Shown here: positions 6,609 to 16,242 of the stretch, one piece after another
How positions within the stretch are numbered: the first letter of the stretch is position 1
Layout: each line of letters begins with the position of its first letter
DNA from: a candidate division KSB1 bacterium
GTDB lineage: Bacteria > Zhuqueibacterota > Zhuqueibacteria > Residuimicrobiales > Krinioviventaceae
Length of the DNA stretch: 64,000 bases
Assembly (NCBI GenBank): GCA_034521575.1
Contig: JAXHMJ010000001.1
Span: 124,001-188,000 of the forward strand
Reading direction: 5' to 3'
Notes under the pieces: model-generated
Databases searched by the model: none
What the model saw: only the letters and a program-made list of their open reading frames with translations
What the model was told of the DNA's origin: nothing
Program-made: the position numbers and the translations under genes

Positions 6609-9600
6609 ATGTTATCAAAAAATCAGTTTTATGTGTTTTGCATTCTTTTTCTTTTTACTTCTATCGGATTCGCCAGCCCGGGTTCTTCCAATCAAATTAT
6701 GATGTCTCCGAATGATCCCATGCGAGATCCTGATTGGGATTGGTATTCCGATAACAGTATGACGGTAGATTTATATTGCAATAAGGGAAATAGATCAAAT
6801 GTTGAGCTGCCCTGGAATGTCGCAAACTATTATATTTCTCGAGTTTTTGTTCAAGGTGGTATTAAAGATATTTACCCATCGGATGGCTGGGAGCTCTTAC
6901 TTCGTGATTTTGGGACGGAAACCCGGAGCACACCCTGGCCCTATTTTATCCTTTATAACAGGTATCGTGGATTATTAAGGTTGGTTTATTACGGTTACCC
7001 TCAGAGTGAACCTGTTGCATACGCGGTTGCAAAATTTGAATTTATTGAGAGTTACAGTCCTATTTTCGAACTATCGCAATTAGAGCATGCTGGTTACTTG
7101 AATGATCATTCTGCACAGGATAAAGTCGAAGAATTTCATGTCTTTGGCGAGTATCGCGAGGAAAAATGGAATTATTTTGATTTCCCGGTTTCCGGGTACG
7201 ATCCTGAAATTCATACAAAACAAGTCGAGGTTAGCATTGATATTCATTTGTTCTCAGAATTCAAAGTTGAACTGACAGGGTCAACTGAAGTTGATATAGC
7301 AGGTAGTCCATTAGATTTTCGGGCTGAAGCAGACAATGGAATAGTTTCAGCATTGGCCGAAAGCTATGCGTCTGGAAAGAAACTTTACACCGGCATTGCC
7401 AAAGAATGGAAAAGTATAGATGATGCTCAGGATAAATTGAAAGAATTACAAAAGTGGGCAAGATCGGTTTCCGGAAATCCCTGGTGGGCACAGTTATTGG
7501 ATAATATTGCCAATATTGGCAGTGCTGACTGGATACCCGCGTTGGGGCCAGTTGCAGCAATTATTAATTTTATAAATGGTGGTGGTTCCAGTAACAGCGA
7601 TAACCTTCCGATAGCTGTAAGCCTGTTGCCGCGTACGATTACCTTGAAGGGCACTCTTACACAAGAATGGGGGGTTGATGCCTTAACTTTTTATCTGCCG
7701 GGTTGTAATGTGGCATATCCATCTCAGGAGATATCGAGAAACGCAGTACCACTCTATAACAAGCCATTGGGTGTTTTTAACATGGTGGAAAAGCCGACAG
7801 TAGATTATGGATATCAATACTCTCATTCCGTGGATGATGATCTCTGCGATCCCCCAACCATGGCAAGGGATTATTTTGATGTTTATTATCGCCTTACTGA
7901 CAATGTGACATTCGTTGTTAATCCTTATGTGTTTGATCTTGCCAAAAGTTCAGTGAAATTTTCATATGCTTCTGAAGAAGCGGGCGACATATGTGATTTT
8001 ATTAATTTGAATAGCGCTGATTTTTATTCCGATTATGTGGAACATATGCAATATGTGTCATTGGATTATCAATCTTGCAGCAAATCTCTTGGATATGGAG
8101 CGCCGGAGGTAAAAGCCACTTTATTGGCGGAATTGGTTCCTTATGATGCGGATGCGAATTTTGTACCCGCGCAGGTCATTAAAGCGTATGATATCGAACT
8201 CGGCAATGATCTTGGTTTGATAAATCCGGCAACACCCATTTATCCATTTGATATCGTAACACAGAATATTTACACCAACACCACATTGCATTCCTGTAAA
8301 ATTGTACAGGACATAACGGTTTCCGGGTGTACCTTGACCATCGCGCCCGGGTCTATCATTTTATTGGCGCCGGATGTAAAGTTATCCATTGCATCCGATG
8401 CCAGTCTTGTGGCCGAGGGAACCCTTGAAGAACCCATACGCTTTTACCGCTTGAACGCAGACTATTCCTGGGACCAGGTTGAGCTCAGCGGCAATAACAA
8501 CTCGTTTGAGTACTGTGTCTTTAATGGCGGCACCTGGAACGTCCATGTGGTGAACGGCACAGGCAACTGTTTTGAAAATTGTACGTTCATGAATGGCGTG
8601 CGCGGATTTTATGCTTCCGGGAATGTGAATCAGTTTGTTCTGGACAAGTGCCTGGTCACCGGAAATTCTGATATCGGTGTTTATGCAACTCAATGCTGGG
8701 CCAGTATTAAAAACAGTACCATTACCGCCAATGGAGGGCAGGGCATTCGTATTCTGTCCGGCAAGCTGGGTTATTACACCCCCGGTTATTTTACAAATAA
8801 TTATATTTATGGCAATGAAGGTCACGGTATAGGTGTCAAAGGAGACCTCTATCTCGGCTATGGAACCACGCCCGGCAACAACTTGATCTTTAACAATGGC
8901 GGTGAAGCCGAAATCAAAGTTGAAAATTATTTCGGCAGCCATGTTTATCAGTCAAGCTACGGCGGTCTGTCAGATATTTTTGACGATGATTTGGGATATT
9001 ATGTTTATAATGCGAGCGCTTCACCTGTGAACGTTATTGATAATTTCTGGGGCACGGAGAATGGCCCGGAAGGCGGGTCTGCGCGTTTTCAGGGCACTGT
9101 AACCTGGAATCCTTATGAAAGTGAGGCACAGACCTATACGGAAATTGTAGGGATGCATCCCGGTTTACAAAAGCGATCTGCAAACCAATTTTACAGGCCT
9201 GAATATCGGATCATTCCCAAACAGGTTGCATCGGAAAATCAGCCGGAATGTGTGAATACGGCATTCAGCCGTTTGGAAAAACGAATGATGGAACTCATCA
9301 ACCTCATTGCTTCCGATGAGTATGACAGCAACACCGCGACCCGGATATTGGAACTGTATCAGTTGTCAAAAGAAGATCCCGAGGATAAACTGGGATTAAA
9401 ACAACAGATAAAAGCAATTCTTCGGGATAAAAGTAATAAAGGAAAATATTTTTATAAAAACAGCTCAAATTATAAAAATCTGTCGTCTGAGCAGAAAAAA
9501 GCCCTTCAGTACAATGCCGAGATTGCAATGCTCGCGGAAATTGATGAGAAAATTCAAAACTATCAATTGCAGTTTGCGCTGGCGGAATCGAAACCCATAA

Positions 9601-10196
9601 AGTCTGATTATGACCGGCAACTCGACGATGCCCTGGCGCTGTTGTACGATGTAAAGCCGTTTATTAAAGCCGATGATCACTTTCGTGAATTGTTGGATTT
9701 CGAGGTGTCGCTTCTGCAATGGTCGGGCCGGTACAAAGAAGCACACAAATATTTGATAAAGCTGATCAAACATGTGGAAAAGAACAATATTAAGGGTTAT
9801 TCTTATTCAGACACCTATGAACTATGGGAAGAAGACCTTTTATATGTAATAGAGGGAAATGCCAAGATTGGTAAATATGGGTCAAAGGACAATACGATTA
9901 AAAATAAAACAGTTCCATTGTGCTTTGCATTGAGTCAAAACTATCCCAATCCGTTCAATCCCGAGACTCGTATCACTTACGACATCCCGGAAGCGGACCA
10001 GGTGATCATTGATATATATGACATTCAGGGGCGCAAAGTAACCACCTTGTTAAACAGAACCGTAGAAGCGGGGCAGCATTCTGTTTCCTGGCACGGTAAA
10101 GATGACTATGGAAATCAGGTTGCGTCCGGAATGTATCTGTACCAAATCCGTTACCAGGACCGTGTCGCCACACGTAAAATGTTATTCATGAGGTAA
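6609..10196 (+). CDS. Giant secreted beta-helix protein (B2) with type IX sorting domain
   Basis: 1195 residues. Order of parts: signal peptide (1-22); a region of unknown fold (about 23-560) that includes a hydrophobic helical patch (IGSADWIPALGPVAAIINFI, about 300-320); a right-handed parallel beta-helix (about 590-830) with short Asn/Gly-rich rungs such as FEYCVFNGGTWN and FENCTFMNGV; a helical region (about 870-1080), TPR-like near its end; and a C-terminal sorting domain (about 1108-1195) beginning LSQNYPNPFNPETRITYDIP and ending in basic MLFMR. Such domains direct export by the type IX system and attachment to the surface. Beta-helices often bind or cleave polysaccharide, but no catalytic set is evident. 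It is the intact partner of the stub at 2785. A terminator follows. Confidence 0.85.
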   Translation: MLSKNQFYVFCILFLFTSIGFASPGSSNQIMMSPNDPMRDPDWDWYSDNSMTVDLYCNKGNRSNVELPWNVANYYISRVFVQGGIKDIYPSDGWELLLRDFGTETRSTPWPYFILYNRYRGLLRLVYYGYPQSEPVAYAVAKFEFIESYSPIFELSQLEHAGYLNDHSAQDKVEEFHVFGEYREEKWNYFDFPVSGYDPEIHTKQVEVSIDIHLFSEFKVELTGSTEVDIAGSPLDFRAEADNGIVSALAESYASGKKLYTGIAKEWKSIDDAQDKLKELQKWARSVSGNPWWAQLLDNIANIGSADWIPALGPVAAIINFINGGGSSNSDNLPIAVSLLPRTITLKGTLTQEWGVDALTFYLPGCNVAYPSQEISRNAVPLYNKPLGVFNMVEKPTVDYGYQYSHSVDDDLCDPPTMARDYFDVYYRLTDNVTFVVNPYVFDLAKSSVKFSYASEEAGDICDFINLNSADFYSDYVEHMQYVSLDYQSCSKSLGYGAPEVKATLLAELVPYDADANFVPAQVIKAYDIELGNDLGLINPATPIYPFDIVTQNIYTNTTLHSCKIVQDITVSGCTLTIAPGSIILLAPDVKLSIASDASLVAEGTLEEPIRFYRLNADYSWDQVELSGNNNSFEYCVFNGGTWNVHVVNGTGNCFENCTFMNGVRGFYASGNVNQFVLDKCLVTGNSDIGVYATQCWASIKNSTITANGGQGIRILSGKLGYYTPGYFTNNYIYGNEGHGIGVKGDLYLGYGTTPGNNLIFNNGGEAEIKVENYFGSHVYQSSYGGLSDIFDDDLGYYVYNASASPVNVIDNFWGTENGPEGGSARFQGTVTWNPYESEAQTYTEIVGMHPGLQKRSANQFYRPEYRIIPKQVASENQPECVNTAFSRLEKRMMELINLIASDEYDSNTATRILELYQLSKEDPEDKLGLKQQIKAILRDKSNKGKYFYKNSSNYKNLSSEQKKALQYNAEIAMLAEIDEKIQNYQLQFALAESKPIKSDYDRQLDDALALLYDVKPFIKADDHFRELLDFEVSLLQWSGRYKEAHKYLIKLIKHVEKNNIKGYSYSDTYELWEEDLLYVIEGNAKIGKYGSKDNTIKNKTVPLCFALSQNYPNPFNPETRITYDIPEADQVIIDIYDIQGRKVTTLLNRTVEAGQHSVSWHGKDDYGNQVASGMYLYQIRYQDRVATRKMLFMR

Positions 10197-10267
10197 CGTA
10201 TGAAATCGTTTATCATCACAAACAATCGATAAGAATAAAGTGTTGTTTGTCCGGTCCTTTAGTAACA

Positions 10268-10296
10268 AAGCCTGGTGCTGTAGCACCGGGCTTTTT
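10268..10296 (+). terminator. Rho-independent terminator after B2
   Basis: GCCtGGTGCT (10270-10279) pairs with AGCACCgGGC (10282-10291) around a tight loop, followed by TTTTT. It ends the leader-A2-B2 transcript. Confidence 0.85.
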
Positions 10297-10704
10297 AATA
10301 TAAACATTCTTCAAGGAAGCTGCAAGATTATCATTAACAGTATTGTTCGTTTTTACAGCATGCTTTCAATAGTCTCGATCGTGCTGTTACCCCCGGAACC
10401 GAGGGGGCGGCGGGCTCATGCTGCCGGCGGGACGGATGTCCCGGTTCAGTATGCATCCCGGATGGATATCCGGAGTGATCTTGAATGCGTTTTCAGGCTA
10501 TTCAATGCTTCCATCGGCTGTGCCAAGTGCCCATGAACGAAGCAGACAAAGACGGGGTCGAATGATTCCGGTTCAAAAGTAAAACTTTATTGTATTTTGT
10601 TGATGTGATTTCTATATTAAAATAATTCATTTGGTCTATCCTTACGCGAATGTTGTTTTTTATATTGCGGATTGTATCTGACTTTTTTTTTCCTGCGAGG
10701 TTCA
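10297..10704. other. Intergenic stretch with palindromes, no gene
   Basis: No supported reading frame. The left part contains a cluster of hairpins (10390-10473, listed separately), the right part is A+T rich and presumably carries the promoter of the antiporter gene, though I see no clear pair of boxes. Confidence 0.5.
10390..10473. repeat. Cluster of short GC-rich palindromes (REP-like)
   Basis: Three inverted repeats in 84 bp: CCCCC/GGGGG (10390-10394 with 10403-10407), CGGGAC-GGAT-GTCCCG (10428-10443) and CCGGAT-GGAT-ATCCGG (10458-10473). The last two share a 6-bp stem length and the same GGAT loop, 14 bp apart, so they look like two copies of one element type. They may be a repetitive extragenic palindrome or a structured small RNA. 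Confidence 0.5.
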
Positions 10705-11886
10705 TTGGATTCTGCAGCAACAAGGTTTATTATCCTGGGAGCTATGCTTGCTCTGAGTATAGTGGTTGATTTTTTTTCAAACCGCACCGGCATGCCCGGA
10801 ATATCTTTGCTGGTCCTGCTGGGGGTGTTGTTTGCCGTTGTATATCAAAATATTTTGGGGTATCAAAACGAATCCATCCTCGGTGACTTGACGGAACCGT
10901 TGATCAATCTGGCTTTGGTGATGGTGGCGTTTTTACTGGGCGGTGATCTGACGATTTCGCGACTGAAATCAAAAGGAAAGATGATCTTTGTGATCTCGCT
11001 GTCTGTTCTGCTTATTAGCGCCGCAACTGTCGGCGCGGGGCTTGCGTTTTTGGGTTATTCGGTTGTCCCGGTTATTGCTCTTGCAGCCGTTTCTGTAGCC
11101 ACTGATCCGGCTGCCGTTCGTGCCGTGGTCAAGGATCAATTCGGCGATCATCGTGATTCTTCTCCTACAGCTAAAGTTTTGCTCGGCATTGTGGCGATCG
11201 ATGATGCTTATGGAATTATCAGTTTTGCTGTTGCAGTGGCGTTAATCGGGTGGTTTACGGCAAACGCCGGCACGCAGGTTCTGATAACGGCTGGCTGGGA
11301 ATTGTGTGGCGCCTTGCTTGTCGGCGCTTTAATCGGTTTGCCCGCCGCAAAATTAACCGGTCGGCTTCGACCGGGCGAACCTACTCAGGTTGAAGCCTTT
11401 GCCATTGTGTTGTTGCTGGTGGGCCTAACCACCTGGCTGCACGTTTCTTCCTTGCTCGCAGCCATGGTCACCGGCTTTTTGGTGGCGAATTGTTCCAGGC
11501 ATCACACGCGCTCCTTTCGTGAAATTGAAAATATTGAATGGCCCTTTATGGTGTTTTTTTCGTGCTTTCCGGCGCCAGCATCGATCTGAGTTATGTCGGC
11601 AAAGCTCTGGATGTATTCTTTATCTTTATTATTTTACGTCTTTTGGGACGTTTTTTCGGTGGATGGCTTGGGGTGCATCTTTTGTCAAAACAAAACCGAA
11701 AACAGCTCTCTCCGCTCATGGGGTTTGCTTTAACCCCGCAGGCTGGAGTCGCTATGGGAATGGCATTGCTGATTGCGGAACGTTATCCGGAGAGCGGAAC
11801 TTTGATTGTCTCTGTTACTCGTTGCTTCTACGGTGTTTTTTGAACTCATTGGGCCTGTTCTGGTGAAACGCGTTTTAAAACAGTGA
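10705..11886 (+). pseudogene. Monovalent cation/proton antiporter (PF00999), two frameshifts
   Basis: Reads as a ~390-residue CPA-family sodium or potassium/proton exchanger. The first frame holds many membrane helices and the exchanger core ATDPAAVRAVVKDQ and GIVAIDDAYGIISFA. The frame breaks in a run of seven T (11554-11560), where eight would give FMVFFFVLSGASIDL, and again at an extra C near 11820, after which VASTVFFELIGPVLVKRVL ends at TGA 11884-11886. Both breaks are single-base and both neighbours align well, so the gene may be intact in reality. Start chosen at TTG 10705, six bases after GCGAGG; the ATG at 10744 is an alternative. It would exchange Na+ or K+ for protons across the inner membrane. 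Confidence 0.8.
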
Positions 11887-12018
11887 ATGTTGTACCGCCC
11901 CTCTTTTTATCTCTTTGCCTTGTTATTTCTTGAAAATTTCTGAAAAAAAACATTGTTTATTTTGATTATTTGATTATCTTTGCCAGTTTTAATTGTTTAC
12001 TGAAAAAGGAAAAGATCT

Positions 12019-12618
12019 ATGTTATTGATCATTGATAATCAAAGTGCGTTCTTGAAAAAATTCAAGCGTCAGTACTTGTCGGAGCAGGATTTCGATTATG
12101 TGGTGTTTGATCACAACCAACCCATTACATTGTCTGCAAAAACGCAGATCAAGGGTGTAATGCTGTCCGGAGGTCGTGGCAATCCGTATGAACCCCTTAA
12201 TTTGACGTCCAATTATGTGGCATTGATGAATTTTAATGTTCCGGTCATCGCTTTCTGTCTCGGGCATGAAATTCTGGCGGTTGCGCATCGCGGCCGTATT
12301 AAAAAATGTTCCGAGTATCATGGCAAACGTGAACTTGTAACAATTACCCAACCCGATGATCCGATTTTCGCCGGTCTGGGAACAACAGAATTGTCTCTTA
12401 TCAAACGGCATGCTTTTCATGTCTCTGAACTTCCTGCTTCCTTTATCAGCCTGGCTGCATCCGAAACAACGCCAAATGAAATTATCAGGCACGCTGAAAG
12501 ACCGCTTTACGGATTTCAATCTCATCCGGAAGCGTCTGGCGGACCCGGAATAAAAATAATCGAGAATTTTTTAAAACTATGCGGTATATACCAGGAACAT
12601 GAGGTCGCCGGCCTATGA
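12019..12618 (+). CDS. Class I glutamine amidotransferase
   Basis: 199 residues with the full triad: Cys80 in VIAFCLGHE, His169 and Glu171 in GFQSHPEASG. The fold and motifs match the glutaminase subunit of GuaA-type enzymes, which release ammonia from glutamine for a partner synthetase. Length fits a stand-alone glutaminase. It overlaps the following ATP-grasp gene by 4 nt (ATGA), so the two are co-translated and probably form a complex in which ammonia or the hydrolase activity serves the ligase. It is not next to guaA, pab, trp or car genes, so the usual partners are excluded by context. An AAAAGGAAAAG ribosome site precedes the ATG. Confidence 0.85.
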   Translation: MLLIIDNQSAFLKKFKRQYLSEQDFDYVVFDHNQPITLSAKTQIKGVMLSGGRGNPYEPLNLTSNYVALMNFNVPVIAFCLGHEILAVAHRGRIKKCSEYHGKRELVTITQPDDPIFAGLGTTELSLIKRHAFHVSELPASFISLAASETTPNEIIRHAERPLYGFQSHPEASGGPGIKIIENFLKLCGIYQEHEVAGL

Positions 12619-14750
12619 AAGTTGCAATTATTTATAACAAGGATATACAAGGTGTCATCAATCAGTTTGGCATGCAGAATAAAGAGTTTTACAATGAAAG
12701 GACGGTAAACCGTGTTGCCGCAAGTCTGGAAAAATCCAATCACAATGTAATGGTGCTGGATGGAAATAAACAGATTGTAGAACGGCTTGAAACTTTTATG
12801 CCCCGGGTGATGGAAGGCGAACAAATGGGCATGGTGTTTAATATGGCCTACGGGATACAAGGTGAAAGCCGGTATACGCATATTCCCAGCATGCTGGAAA
12901 TGCTCGGTGTGCCGTATGTGGGGTCTTCGCCTTCAGGACATGCTCTGGCATTGGATAAGGTTCTGACCAAGATCATCTGGAAAAGCCATTCACTTCCGAC
13001 CCCTGATTTTTGGGTGTTCAATTCGGCGGATCAGGATATGAGTATGGTAAAATATCCGGTTATAGTCAAACCCAAAATGGAAAGCGTGTCTTTTGGTTTG
13101 AGGATTGTGGACAATGACAAAGACCTGAAACAGGCGGTCCAGTTTATTATTGCCGAGTATTCTCAGAATGCATTGGTAGAACAATTTATCCCGGGACGCG
13201 AATTTATTGTCGGACTTTTAGGAAATTCTCCTCTAGAGACATTTCCTATTCTGGAAATAGACCTGCAGGGAGATCGGAATGCGATACAAACGATGGATGA
13301 TAAACAAAAAGTGCCCCGTGAGAAAATATGTCCGGCGCATGTATCCCCGGAAGTGGCTGAAAAGATGCAGAAGCTCAGTGTTCAGGCCTTTAAGGCGCTG
13401 GATCTTCGCGATTTTGCCCGGGTTGATATTCGTTTGGATCAGCATGATAATATTTATCTTTTGGAAATTAATTCAATGGCGAGTCTGGGGCAATCCGGTT
13501 CCTATCCCGCAGCTGCAAGAGTAGCCGGCTATAGTTATGAAGCGCTTGTCAATAAAATGCTGGATGTCGCTTCGGTGCGTTATTTTTCCGATTCTTTACA
13601 CCATGTTGCCGATGAAAAATCCAGCAAGTCGCTTGCAGTCAGAATGCGGTCTTTTATTAAAACACGTCAAACTCAGACGGAGATGTTTTTAAAAAAAATA
13701 ATTGATACCAACACACATATTCGCAATGTGGATGGCGTTAATTTCTGCAGTGAAATCATCAGTTCCGAGTTGAGTCAACTGGGATTCAATCGGGAAGTGT
13801 ATCCTCAGCTCGAAGTGGGAAATCTTTACTATTTTTCCAACACCTATGACAAGGTTGATTATTTGCTTTTACTCTCGCTTGACAACCGGGTGAAACTCGC
13901 GGATCAGGAGAATTTTAGCAGCAACGAGCAATATCTTGAAGGCACCGGGATCTGGGAATCAAAAGGCGGTATTGCTATTGTTGTCTCTGCGCTGAGGACG
14001 CTGCGGTTTACCAGGCTGCTTCGAAAAAAGAAAATTGGCATCCTTTTGATTACTGATTCCACGATTGACGGGAAATATTCGAAAACGATTATTCAACAAA
14101 AAGCAGCTCATGCTGAAAAGATCATTGCAATGAGCGGTTCTTCGCGCAGCGGCGGACTGGTGACATCACGATCGGGTTCGGCTTCTTATCGTTACGACAT
14201 CAAATTAACACAGCGGAATTCCGCAGAACAGGTTTCAATGGCAGGAGTGGCTTTTAATAAAACACTGGCTGCCATTATTGATTTGTCAAAAAACGACAGT
14301 GAAAATGTCATTGCTCCCTATGATATTCAATTCAAAAGCAATATTTTCAAAGTATTTGCCTATGGTACAGCCGGTATCAGTGTCAGATATAATTCAAAGG
14401 AAATATTTGATATTATTGAGAAACGTATTAAAAAAATCACAAGCACACAAAAACGAAATAAAATTTATCAGGTTCATTTTGAAGGCGGGAGCCGGCGGCC
14501 GGCTATGCCGGAGACCGAGGCCATGCAGAAATTTTATCAGGATATTAAAAGGCTCAGCAAGTCCATTGACGTGAGAACCACCAAAGAGCACCGCTGGTCT
14601 TCATCTGATATCTGTCATATTCAATCCGATCAGCCCAAGATTGACGGAATGGGGCCGACCGGGGAATTTATTACAACAACGAATGAGCGGATCCTCAAGC
14701 ACAGTCTGATAGACCGGTCTCTACTTCTGGCTCTTGTGCTCGGACAATAA
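12615..14750 (+). CDS. ATP-grasp ligase fused to an inactive M20-type domain
   Basis: 711 residues. Residues 1-320 resemble D-Ala-D-Ala ligases: VIVKPKMESVSFGL (149-162), EQFIPGREF (189-197), and the Mg/ATP-binding end ARVDIRLDQHDN (268-279) plus LLEINSMASLGQSG (282-295). Residues 350-711 follow the outline of CPG2-like M20 carboxypeptidases (helical NVDGVNFCSEII, GTGIWESKGGIAIV, GGLVTSRSG, IDGMGPTGE), but most metal ligands are missing: the His of HxD is Ser421, the Asp of DMKGG is Glu448, the EE pair is Thr483-Ile484, and the last His is replaced by Thr. The C-terminal half thus looks like a binding domain. With the overlapping amidotransferase it may make an amide or peptide bond on a glutamate-ended compound. 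Product unknown. Confidence 0.8.
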   Translation: MKVAIIYNKDIQGVINQFGMQNKEFYNERTVNRVAASLEKSNHNVMVLDGNKQIVERLETFMPRVMEGEQMGMVFNMAYGIQGESRYTHIPSMLEMLGVPYVGSSPSGHALALDKVLTKIIWKSHSLPTPDFWVFNSADQDMSMVKYPVIVKPKMESVSFGLRIVDNDKDLKQAVQFIIAEYSQNALVEQFIPGREFIVGLLGNSPLETFPILEIDLQGDRNAIQTMDDKQKVPREKICPAHVSPEVAEKMQKLSVQAFKALDLRDFARVDIRLDQHDNIYLLEINSMASLGQSGSYPAAARVAGYSYEALVNKMLDVASVRYFSDSLHHVADEKSSKSLAVRMRSFIKTRQTQTEMFLKKIIDTNTHIRNVDGVNFCSEIISSELSQLGFNREVYPQLEVGNLYYFSNTYDKVDYLLLLSLDNRVKLADQENFSSNEQYLEGTGIWESKGGIAIVVSALRTLRFTRLLRKKKIGILLITDSTIDGKYSKTIIQQKAAHAEKIIAMSGSSRSGGLVTSRSGSASYRYDIKLTQRNSAEQVSMAGVAFNKTLAAIIDLSKNDSENVIAPYDIQFKSNIFKVFAYGTAGISVRYNSKEIFDIIEKRIKKITSTQKRNKIYQVHFEGGSRRPAMPETEAMQKFYQDIKRLSKSIDVRTTKEHRWSSSDICHIQSDQPKIDGMGPTGEFITTTNERILKHSLIDRSLLLALVLGQ

Positions 14751-14791
14751 TTTGTATTGATGCGGCCAGGGCATAATGATTTCGCCATGAA

Positions 14792-15082
14792 TTATTTTTG
14801 AAAATCTACAACCACGGCCTGATCACGGACTGTATTGATAAAATCCTTGACCTTGATATGTTCGGGATGATCTCTGTAAACTTTAAAATCAGATTCAGTT
14901 TCAAAAGAGGAGATCAGCACAATATCAAAGGCCGCCGGTGATTCTGCAATATTCACGCCTATTTCATAATCCCGGATTTCTTTGATGAGAGCGGGCAGTG
15001 CCTCCAGTTTTTCCTGAACTTTATTGATATTGTCAGTCCGGGAGCTGTCTTTTATAGTCCACATGACAACATGCTTGATCAT
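14792..15082 (-). CDS. Dabb-family stress-responsive alpha/beta-barrel protein
   Basis: 96 residues, starting MIKHVVMWTIKD with the typical His of Dabb proteins, then helix, strand GVNIAESPAAFDIVLISSFE and YRDHPEHIKVKDFI. These small dimeric ferredoxin-like barrels (PF07876) are of varied or unknown function. It starts with an ATGA overlap with the HAL2-like gene upstream, so it is its operon partner. The start is fixed by that overlap. Confidence 0.85.
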   Translation of the reverse strand: MIKHVVMWTIKDSSRTDNINKVQEKLEALPALIKEIRDYEIGVNIAESPAAFDIVLISSFETESDFKVYRDHPEHIKVKDFINTVRDQAVVVDFQK

Positions 15083-16055
15083 AAATCACCCTTCTGGATA
15101 CGTTCTATGGTTTCGATGGTCTGGTTGTGAAAGATTCCATTGGTTACGACTATACCTTTGTTGTCTTTTAGTGTTTGTCCCAGACCGAAATTCAGGGGGG
15201 TTCCGAAAATATCGCTGACCGTGCCGCCTGCTTCCTGTACAATTATCGCTCCGGCAGCATGATCCCAAATTTTTTCGCGATACTGATCATCTCTGGGATA
15301 ACGCAAGTATATGGCCACATCCCCGCGCGCTACTACGGCGTATTTGCATTGACTGTCAATTCTCAAGGGATCTCCCCCGATATTCAGAGCATCGGATATT
15401 TTTGTGTGTACAGAGTGGGCGGAATGGGCGCTTTCTACCGATTCGACAAAACGCGCATTTCCCGGGTCCGTATCTACTTTAATGCGCACAGCCTCGCCGT
15501 CTTTCAGGGGCTGTAAAAATGCGCCTTCTCCCTTGACGGCGTACAACAAGGCGCCGTTTCCCTGTTCAGGATGGTCAAAATCCAGCGACAGATTCGGACA
15601 TCCGAGAACGCCCAGCTGCAGTTCGCCGTCTTTAATAAGCGCAAGCGCTACCGCGTATTGATCCTGGCGCAAAAATCCTTTGGTGCCGTCGATCGGATCC
15701 AGTGTCCAGAAATACGGGGCAGTATCCGTGCCTGATCCGCGTCCAATTGCGTTCAGCATGTCCTTTTCTGATACATCAACCTGTGCTTGTACAAGGCCCA
15801 GTACTTTTTGCCGCATATCCGGGTTTTTCGCCAGAACGGATGGATCCTCCTCGCCGATCAGCGGAATATCGGGAAACTCTTGTTCCAGCAAATGGCTGAT
15901 AACGGCCTGACTGCCGAAATCGGCAATCGTGACAGGCGAGCGATCTTTTTTTCATAGGTATCTTTCTGCACCAGCCTGGATTGAACGTATTGACACAAAC
16001 GTGAGGCCTGACGCACAGCATCGATGGCACAACGCAGTTCCTTTTTGAATTTCAT
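15079..16055 (-). CDS. 3'(2'),5'-bisphosphate nucleotidase (HAL2/CysQ-like), one frameshift
   Basis: Inositol-monophosphatase superfamily, about 325 residues. Metal-site motifs are GEEDPS, WTLDPIDGTKGFLR and WDHAAGAIIVQEAGG; the GTKGFLR form is the one seen in HAL2 enzymes that degrade PAP to AMP during sulfate assimilation. The N-terminus (MKFKKELRCAIDAVRQASRL) is in another frame from the rest: the junction is a run of seven A on the coding strand (15946-15952), where eight would give YEKKDRSPVTIADFGSQAV. A single-base error is likely. A GAGGG ribosome site precedes ATG 16055. It is coupled to the downstream Dabb gene. Confidence 0.85.
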
Positions 16056-16242
16056 CTTGCCCTCATATTAGACTTTAACGTTTGAAAAATAAAGATAAGG
16101 ATTTTATGACAGTAATTCAAATACAAAGCTGAAATTGTTTTGCCAGATTTTGTTCGCATTTCAAAAATCTATTTGTTATTTTTTATAAATAGTCTATTTT
16201 AAACCAAGATCAGGCCTTACCTGCCTCTGGAAAGGATTTTAA

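Noticed and set aside
8382-8942. Long antisense frame (186 codons) inside the B2 beta-helix
   Set aside because: The sense frame has signal peptide, repeats and sorting domain; the antisense frame has no domain or start signal.
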